64,000 nt of DNA from Mycobacterium bohemicum DSM 44277 (GTDB lineage Bacteria > Actinomycetota > Actinomycetes > Mycobacteriales > Mycobacteriaceae), in NCBI RefSeq assembly GCF_001053185.1, contig NZ_CSTD01000004.1:343124-407123 (forward strand), read 5' to 3'. Of the stretch, positions 58,853 through 64,000 are shown piece by piece (the first letter of the stretch is position 1; each line of letters begins with the position of its first letter). The translations under genes and the position numbers were made by a program. The notes beneath the pieces are model-generated. The model ran no database searches. It was not told the origin of the DNA and was given only the letters and a program-made list of their open reading frames with translations.

Positions 58853-60016
58853 TCAGACGACGCGCCGCAGTGTGTCCGGGGTGAGATCTTCCAGCGTGGG
58901 ATAGCCGTCGACGGCCATGATCAGGTCGGCCTCGGCGAGGATGGTGCGCAGCACGTGCACGACGCCGTCGACGCCGCCAAGGGCCAGGCCGTACGCGTAC
59001 GGGCGGCCGACGCCCACCAGGTCCGCGCCCAGGGCGAGCGCCTTGACGGCGTCGGCGCCACTGCGGACGCCCGAGTCGAACAGCACCGGCAGCCCGTCGG
59101 CCGCCTCCACCACCGCCGGCAGGCAATCCAGGGCGGGCAGGCCGCCGTTGGCCTGCCGGCCGCCGTGGTTGGAGCAGTAGATGCCGTCGACGCCCCCGTC
59201 TTTGGCGCGGCGGGCGTCGTCGGGATGGCAAATGCCCTTGACCAGCAGCGGCAAATCGGTCAACGACCGCAGCCAGGGCAGGTCGTCCCACGACAGCGCG
59301 GAGCCGAAGACCTGCACCCAGCGCAGCACGGCTCCCTGCGGGTCCTCCTCCGGCGGGCGGGGCAGGCCGGCGCGGAACACCGGGTCGCTGGTGTAGTTGG
59401 CCAGGCAGTGCCCGCGCAGCTGGGGGAAGTTCGCGGTGCTCAGGTCGCGGGGGCGCCAGCCGGTGACCCAGGTGTCCAGGGTGACGACGATGCCCTTGAA
59501 CCCGGCGGCCTCGGCGCGGTGCACGAAGCTTGCCGCCAGCTCGCGGTCGTTGGGCGTGTAGAGCTGGAAGAACCCGGGCGTATCGCCCAGGGCGGCGGCG
59601 ACGTCCTCCATCGGGTCGACGGACAGCGTCGAGGCCACCATCGGGACGCCGGTGCGGGCGGCCGCGCGGGCGGTGGTCAGGTCGCCGTGACCGTCCTGCG
59701 CGCACAGGCCGATGACGCCGATCGGCGCCATGAACAGCGGCGACGGCAGGGTCAGGCCGAACAGCTCGACGGTCAGGTCGCGCTGGGCGGCTCCGGCGAA
59801 CATGCGCGGGATCAGGCCCCACCGGTCGAAGACCTCGCGGTTGGCCCGCTGCGTGCGCTCGTCGCCGGCTCCCCCGGCGACGTAGGACCAGATCGACGGC
59901 GGGAGCGCCAGCTCGGCCCTGGCCTCCCACTCCGCGAACACCATCGGCAAGGGCGGCACCACCCCGGCCAGGCCCCGCAGGTAGATCTCGTTCTGGTAGT
60001 CGCCGAAGTGTGCCAT
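58853..60016 (-). CDS. FMN-dependent alpha-hydroxy-acid oxidase/dehydrogenase
   Basis: 387 residues of the LldD / lactate-2-monooxygenase TIM-barrel family. It has SYVAGGAGDERTQRANREVFDRWGLIPRM, PLFMAPIGVIGL, FFQLYTPNDRE, VVTLDTWVTGWRPRDL, LLVKGICHPDDA, CSNHGGRQANGG (catalytic His and Arg) and VLFDSGVRSGADAVKALALGADLVGVGRPYAYG (FMN phosphate). The substrate is probably lactate or a similar 2-hydroxy acid. It lies between the xerC remnant and viuB and is not part of the M. tuberculosis order as I recall it. Confidence 0.87.
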   Translation of the reverse strand: MAHFGDYQNEIYLRGLAGVVPPLPMVFAEWEARAELALPPSIWSYVAGGAGDERTQRANREVFDRWGLIPRMFAGAAQRDLTVELFGLTLPSPLFMAPIGVIGLCAQDGHGDLTTARAAARTGVPMVASTLSVDPMEDVAAALGDTPGFFQLYTPNDRELAASFVHRAEAAGFKGIVVTLDTWVTGWRPRDLSTANFPQLRGHCLANYTSDPVFRAGLPRPPEEDPQGAVLRWVQVFGSALSWDDLPWLRSLTDLPLLVKGICHPDDARRAKDGGVDGIYCSNHGGRQANGGLPALDCLPAVVEAADGLPVLFDSGVRSGADAVKALALGADLVGVGRPYAYGLALGGVDGVVHVLRTILAEADLIMAVDGYPTLEDLTPDTLRRVV

Positions 60017-60051
60017 GCGTTAGAGGATGCCAGCGCCCGCTCCAGCCCCGC

Positions 60052-60897
60052 TCAGCCCCCGGCTTCGGCCTCGGCGAGCTCCTTCTTCCACTGCCGGAAC
60101 GTCTCCTCGGTGCGGCCGCGGCGCCAGTAACCCGAGATCGACGCCCACTTCGCGTCCACGCCCCGCTCGTTGCGGATGTAGGGCCGCAGGTTGTGCATGA
60201 CGGCCTGGGCTTCGCCGTGGATGAAGGCGTGCACCTGGCCGGGCAACCACTGCGCGGTGGTGACGGCCTCGATCAGCGGGGCGAAGTCGCCGGCGCGGTC
60301 CTCGGGGACCAGGTCGGCGCGGCCACCGCGATACACCCAGCTCACCTCGACGTTCTCGGGCGCGGTCAGCGGAATCTCGTCCTCCTGGCCGGCGACCTCG
60401 ATGAACGCCTTGCCGACCGCATCGGCGGGGAGCGCCTCGAGCGCCGCGGAGATCGCGGGCAGCGCCGATTCGTCGCCGGCCAACAGGTGCCAGTCGGCGG
60501 CGGGGTCGGGGGTGTAGGCGCCGCCGGGGCCCATCAGGTGGATGGGCTGGCCGGGCTGGGCCGCGGCGGCCCAGGGCCCCGCGATGCCGTGCTCGCCGTG
60601 CACGGCGACGTCCACCGCGATCTGGCGGGCCTGCGGCTCGACGTGGCGGACGGTCAGGGTCCGCACGGCGGGCCTCTTCGCGGGCGGCAGGACGTCGAAG
60701 CTGTCCAGCGTCAGGGGGTGCGGCAACGCGGCCACGTCGACGTCGGGACCGACGAACACCAGCTTGACGTAGGAGTCGGTGAATTTGCTGGGCACGAACG
60801 TCTCGAAATGCCCGCTCCCGAGCACCACCCGCACCATGTGCGGGGCGAGCTGCCGGGTTTCGACGACCTCGAAGCTCTGCACAGGTCGACCTGCCAC
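60052..60897 (-). CDS. viuB: siderophore-interacting protein ViuB
   Basis: 281 residues of the NAD(P)H-dependent ferric-siderophore reductase family. It has an FAD-binding beta barrel (SYVKLVFVGPDVDVAALPHPLTLD, VRTLTVRHVEPQARQIAVDVAVHGEHGIAGPWAAAAQPGQPIHLMGPGG) and a C-terminal NAD(P) fold (HLLAGDESALPAISAALEAL; ISGYWRRGRTEE). It releases iron from siderophores in the cytosol. The GTG at 60897, preceded by AGGAGGGGA, matches the family start. Confidence 0.9.
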   Translation of the reverse strand: MAGRPVQSFEVVETRQLAPHMVRVVLGSGHFETFVPSKFTDSYVKLVFVGPDVDVAALPHPLTLDSFDVLPPAKRPAVRTLTVRHVEPQARQIAVDVAVHGEHGIAGPWAAAAQPGQPIHLMGPGGAYTPDPAADWHLLAGDESALPAISAALEALPADAVGKAFIEVAGQEDEIPLTAPENVEVSWVYRGGRADLVPEDRAGDFAPLIEAVTTAQWLPGQVHAFIHGEAQAVMHNLRPYIRNERGVDAKWASISGYWRRGRTEETFRQWKKELAEAEAGG

Positions 60898-60929
60898 TTC
60901 CCCTCCTGTCCGGACCCGACCCCCGTCGA

Positions 60930-61662
60930 CTATACGAGCCGCGAGCGCGCGGCCGCCCGGCCCGCGGTGACGCGCACGATTCGCCACCGGCCGTCATCGC
61001 GGCGCGTCAGCCCGGCCAGCTCCAGCATCGCCAGCGGTCCGAGAACCTGCTCGGGCGGCAGGCCCGACGCGATCGCGATCTCGTCGACCGTGACGGCCCC
61101 ACGGCCCGGCAACGCCTCGTACACCCGGCGCTCCGCGCCGCCGAGGCCATCCAAAGGAGTCGCCGGGTGCGGCTCGTCGGGCGCCAGCTCTCCGATGCGA
61201 CCGACCAGCTCCACGACGTCGCCGGCCCGGGTCACCAGCTCCGCGCCGTCGCGCAGCAGGGCGTGACACCCCGCCGACGCCGACGAGCGCGGCGGCCCGC
61301 TCGGCGACCTCGTCCAGGAGTGCCGGACCGAGCGCCCACAGGGCCAGCGGGGCGACCGGGTCCCTGCCGCGCGACCCGGCCGCACCGCCGAACGCCGCGA
61401 ACGCCAGCGCCGGCCACTCGTCGCTGTCGGGGGTGATCAATCGCCCGCCCCGCGCGGACAGCTTCGCTAAATCCCCTGCCGCGCAATCAATTTCGCGCCT
61501 GGCCTCGGTGCGCCGGGCCAACTCGGCGTCGACGTGCCCGCGCCTCACCCGCTCGGCGGCCTCCACCGGACCGACGCCGCCCACCAGGGCGACAAGCTCC
61601 GCGCAGGGCGGCTCGACCACCCGCGACAGGTAGGCCCAGGCCCGCAGCACGGCATCGCTCAT
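60930..61662 (-). pseudogene. dprA: DNA-processing protein DprA, broken by internal deletion
   Basis: The ATG at 61662 starts normal DprA (SDAVLRAWAYLSRVVEPPCAEL, LITPDSDEWPAL, PLALWALGP) up to AERAAALVG near 61285. The Rossmann-fold core that binds single-stranded DNA and RecA is missing. The family C-terminus resumes in another frame as GCHALLRDGAELVTRAGDVVELVGRIGEL and the winged-helix end (VTVDEIAIASGLPPEQVLGPLAMLELAGL). About 150 codons are lost compared with Rv2896c (389 residues). It is non-functional. Confidence 0.87.
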
Positions 61663-63170
61663 CGGTGCGCCCCCGCCTGCCGGAAACTCAGCGCGGTGGT
61701 GACCTCTTCGATCCCCGGTGACGTCCGCCCGGCCAGGTCGGCAAGGCTCCAGGCGACCCGCAAAGTGCGGTCCAGGCCGCGGATGCTGAGCAGCCCGCGG
61801 TCCAGCGCTGCGCGCAGCGGTTCCATCGCGGCGTGGCCCGGGCGGAACCTGCGTCGCAGCAGCGCCCCGCTGACCTCGGCGTTGGTGGCGAATCCGTGTG
61901 GGCGCCAACGCTGGGCGGCGGCGGCCCGCGCCAGCGCGACGCGTTCGCGCACCCGTGCCGTCGACTCGGCCTCGGCGCCCGAGAACGCCCCGGCACGCAC
62001 CGCGTGCATCTCCACCCGCAGGTCCACCCGGTCAAGCAACGGTCCGGACAGCTTGCCCAGGTAGCGCCGTTTGGCCGCGGCCGCGCAGATGCAGTCCTGC
62101 GGGTCGGCGGGGGCGCAGGGGCACAGATTGGCCGCGAGCACCAGCTGAAACCGGGCCGGGTAACAGGCCACCCCGTCGCGGCGGGCGAGGCGGATTTCGC
62201 CGTCCTCCAACGGAGTTCGCAACGCCTCGAGCGCGCTGACGCTGATCTCGGCGCACTCGTCGAGGAACAGCACGCCGCGATGCGCCCGGCTGACCGCGCC
62301 CGGGCGGGCCATCCCCGATCCCCCGCCGACGAGCGCGGCGACGGTGGAGCTGTGGTGCGGCGCGACGAACGGCGGCCGGGTGATCAGCGGAGTGTCCCCC
62401 GACAGCAACCCGGCGACCGAGTGGATGGCGGTGACCTCCAGCGCCTCGCTGTCGGACAGCGGCGGCAATAGGCCGGGAAGTCGTTGGGCCAGCATGGTTT
62501 TCCCGATGCCCGGGGGGCCGGTCAGCATGAGGTGATGCGCCCCGGCGGCGGCCACTTCCACCGCGAACCGGGCTTGGGCCTGACCGACCACGTCGGCCAG
62601 GTCCGCCCGGTCCTCGGGCTCCGGGGTTCCCCCGTCGATCCGGTCGACCAGGGCGGCGGAGCCGCCGAGCCACTTCTGCAGCTGCCGCAGCGTGCGGACA
62701 CCCCACACGTCGATGCCGTCGACGAGGCTGGCCTCGGCGAGATTGTCGACCGGAACGACGACCGCCGGCCAGCCCTCGCGCTTGGCCGCCAGCACCGCGG
62801 GCAGCACCCCGCGCACCGGCCGGACCCGGCCGTCCAGCGAGAGCTCACCCAGCAGCACGGTCTTCTCCAGGCGCTCCCACGGGTTCTTGCGCTGCGCCGA
62901 CAACACCGCGGCCGCGAGGGCGATGTCGTACACCGATCCCATCTTCGGCAGCGTCGCCGGCGACAACGCGAGGGTGAGCCGCGCCATCGGCCAGCTGTTG
63001 CCGCAGTTGGCGACCGCGGCCCGGACCCGGTCGCGGGACTCCTGCAGCGCCGCGTCGGGCAGTCCGACCAGGTGCACGCCCGGGAGGCCCGAGGTGATGT
63101 CGGCTTCGATCTCCACGATCTGCCCGTCGAGGCCCCGCACCGCGACGGAGAACGCCCGGCCCAGCGCCAT
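61659..63170 (-). CDS. comM: ComM / YifB Mg-chelatase-like AAA+ helicase
   Basis: 503 residues. The N-terminal ChlI-like domain (GLPGVHLVGLPDAALQESRDRVRAAVANCG) is followed by an AAA+ module with LTGPPGIGKTMLAQRLPGLLPPL (P-loop), GVLFLDECAEIS (Walker B), and the Cys-containing loop LAANLCPCAPADPQDCICAAAAKRRYLGKLSGPLLDRVDL. ComM drives branch migration during natural transformation in other bacteria. It is intact although dprA, whose ATG overlaps its stop by 4 bp, is broken. Confidence 0.92.
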   Translation of the reverse strand: MALGRAFSVAVRGLDGQIVEIEADITSGLPGVHLVGLPDAALQESRDRVRAAVANCGNSWPMARLTLALSPATLPKMGSVYDIALAAAVLSAQRKNPWERLEKTVLLGELSLDGRVRPVRGVLPAVLAAKREGWPAVVVPVDNLAEASLVDGIDVWGVRTLRQLQKWLGGSAALVDRIDGGTPEPEDRADLADVVGQAQARFAVEVAAAGAHHLMLTGPPGIGKTMLAQRLPGLLPPLSDSEALEVTAIHSVAGLLSGDTPLITRPPFVAPHHSSTVAALVGGGSGMARPGAVSRAHRGVLFLDECAEISVSALEALRTPLEDGEIRLARRDGVACYPARFQLVLAANLCPCAPADPQDCICAAAAKRRYLGKLSGPLLDRVDLRVEMHAVRAGAFSGAEAESTARVRERVALARAAAAQRWRPHGFATNAEVSGALLRRRFRPGHAAMEPLRAALDRGLLSIRGLDRTLRVAWSLADLAGRTSPGIEEVTTALSFRQAGAHR

Positions 63171-63559
63171 CAGCCGATCCCTTGCAGGTGGGTGATCTCG
63201 GGGGTGCGGCGTGAATTCTTGGGTCCGACCCGCACACCGATCACGTCGATGCGGACCGCGGCCCAGCGCCGGTCCTGCCCGGCCAGCCACAACCCGGCCA
63301 GCCGGCGCAGCCGCCGGACCTTGCGCTCGGTGACGGCGTGCGGCAACCCGCCGTAGCCGTCGCCGGTGCGGGTTTTCACCTCGACGAACACCACCGTGCG
63401 CGTCGCCTCGTCGCAGGCGATCACGTCGAGTTCGCCGTAACGGCAACGCCAGTTGCGGCCGAGGATCCGCAGGCCCATCCTCGTCAGGTGGTCCACGGCG
63501 AGCGCCTCGCCGAACGCCCCCAGCTGCAGCCGCGTCATCGTCGTCTGTTGGCTTGTCAT
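63170..63559 (-). CDS. UPF0102 (YraN) family endonuclease-like protein
   Basis: 129 residues. The nuclease-like core is LGAFGEALAVDHLTRMGLRILGRNWRCRYGELDVIACDEATRTVVFVEVKTRTGDGYGG, with the Asp and Glu-x-Lys of a restriction-endonuclease-like fold. It overlaps the comM start (ATGA). The physiological role is unknown. The order yraN-comM-dprA is widely conserved. The first of two close in-frame ATGs is used. Confidence 0.9.
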   Translation of the reverse strand: MTSQQTTMTRLQLGAFGEALAVDHLTRMGLRILGRNWRCRYGELDVIACDEATRTVVFVEVKTRTGDGYGGLPHAVTERKVRRLRRLAGLWLAGQDRRWAAVRIDVIGVRVGPKNSRRTPEITHLQGIG

Positions 63560-63655
63560 GTCGGCCACCGTGCACCGGGACGCCGACACAGGCGCTCGGT
63601 CGCGGGCTCCACCGGGCCGGTTATCCCCAGTCCGGCGCCCGTCCACAACGGACGG

Positions 63656-64000
63656 TCAGGCGATGCGGTCCGGCCTGGTGTAGACGTTCATCGAGTCCTC
63701 GCGCAGGAACGCGACCAGCGTCATCCCGGACTCCTCGGCCAGGGACACCGCCAGCGACGACGGCGCCGACACGGCCGCCAGCACCGGAATGCCGGCCATC
63801 ACGGCCTTCTGCGTCAACTCGAACGACGCGCGGCCGCTGACCATCAGCACCGTGGCGCGCAGCGGCACCCGTCCGCGCTCCAGCGCCCAGCCGATGGCCT
63901 TGTCGACGGCATTGTGCCGGCCGATGTCCTCGCGCGCGACGAGCATCGTGCCGTCGGTCCCGAACAGCGCCGCCGCGTGCAGACCCCCGGTGCTGTCGAA
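63656..64000 (-). CDS. fdhD: formate dehydrogenase accessory sulfurtransferase FdhD (partial)
   Basis: The frame is open to the right edge, so the N-terminal part lies outside. About 114 residues are seen: FDSTGGLHAAALFGTDGTMLVAREDIGRHNAVDKAIGWAL, then MVSGRASFELTQKAVMAGIPVLAAVSAPSSLAVSLAEESGMTLVAFLR, the diagnostic FdhD C-terminus. It transfers sulfur from a cysteine desulfurase to the molybdenum cofactor of formate dehydrogenase. Gene order matches Rv2899c. Confidence 0.93.
   Translation of the reverse strand, partial: FDSTGGLHAAALFGTDGTMLVAREDIGRHNAVDKAIGWALERGRVPLRATVLMVSGRASFELTQKAVMAGIPVLAAVSAPSSLAVSLAEESGMTLVAFLREDSMNVYTRPDRIA

Noticed and set aside
1..64000. tRNA, rRNA, insertion sequences, prophage genes
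   Set aside because: None was recognised. No transposase or integrase (apart from the xerC remnant) and no cloverleaf-like sequence was noticed, though a formal RNA search was not possible.

Overview
The window is high-GC DNA from a slow-growing mycobacterium. Its backbone follows the M. tuberculosis order Rv2843 to Rv2899c (proS, efpA, cysG, cobB, cobO, mqo, mtr, map, PBP lipoprotein, ispG, rip1, dxr, mpt53, rlmN, cdsA, frr, pyrH, amiC, tsf, rpsB, viuB, comM, fdhD). The hydrogenase block, a cobQ next to map, and an MPT63 paralogue point to the M. avium complex rather than M. tuberculosis itself. That placement comes from remembered gene order, not from a search.

Layout. 1-15119: two small Ala-rich/DUF4439 genes, an alpha/beta hydrolase, proS, efpA, a cobalamin block (cysG, cobB, cobO, Mg-chelatase-like), a GNAT, mqo, a second hydrolase and mtr. 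15115-29527: a Fur-type and a WhiB4-type regulator, transcribed divergently, then a co-directional [NiFe]-hydrogenase block: hypA, hypB, hhyS, hhyL, a NifU/four-Cys iron-sulfur protein, three conserved proteins of unknown role, a 39-residue membrane peptide, maturation protease, hypC, a damaged hypF, hypE, a second hypC, hypD and a DUF6390-like gene. The small subunit has Cys-Asp-Gly-Asp where most hydrogenases have CxxC, and the large subunit has the RICGICGDNHATCS L1 motif. Both fit the actinobacterial high-affinity group 1h enzyme that oxidises trace H2. 29554-41947: phosphodiesterase, small exported protein, PPE, SDR, a GlnA4-AldC chimera, cobQ, map and a PBP lipoprotein. 42003-50845: isoprenoid, regulated proteolysis, redox, lipid and translation genes. 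51167-64000: csbD, a response-regulator-like gene, an acyltransferase, an MPT63-like gene, MarR, amiC, tsf/rpsB, an oxidase, viuB, comM and fdhD, with several broken genes between them.

The most striking feature is repeated deletion scarring. At least six loci are complete at both ends but lack an internal segment: cobB (frameshift), hypF fused in frame to a SIS-domain gene, glnA4 fused in frame to aldC, cobQ (in-frame loss of the GTHWHG segment), Rv2891 joined tail to tail with xerC, and dprA (frameshift). A probable chaB start is also orphaned. This resembles a genome in decay, as reported for the MAC-derived M. lepraemurium, but the species cannot be named from the window alone. On this reading cobalamin synthesis and natural-transformation genes are eroding. 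Hydrogenase maturation would need a HypF from elsewhere.

Non-coding structure includes three tandem 42-bp units that each fold into a hairpin capped by GAAA after csbD, a degenerate repeat between mtr and the Fur gene, a 24-bp perfect inverted repeat upstream of map, a strong terminator hairpin after the MPT63-like gene, and a TTAC/GTAA operator-like site at efpA. No tRNA, rRNA, IS element or CRISPR array was seen.
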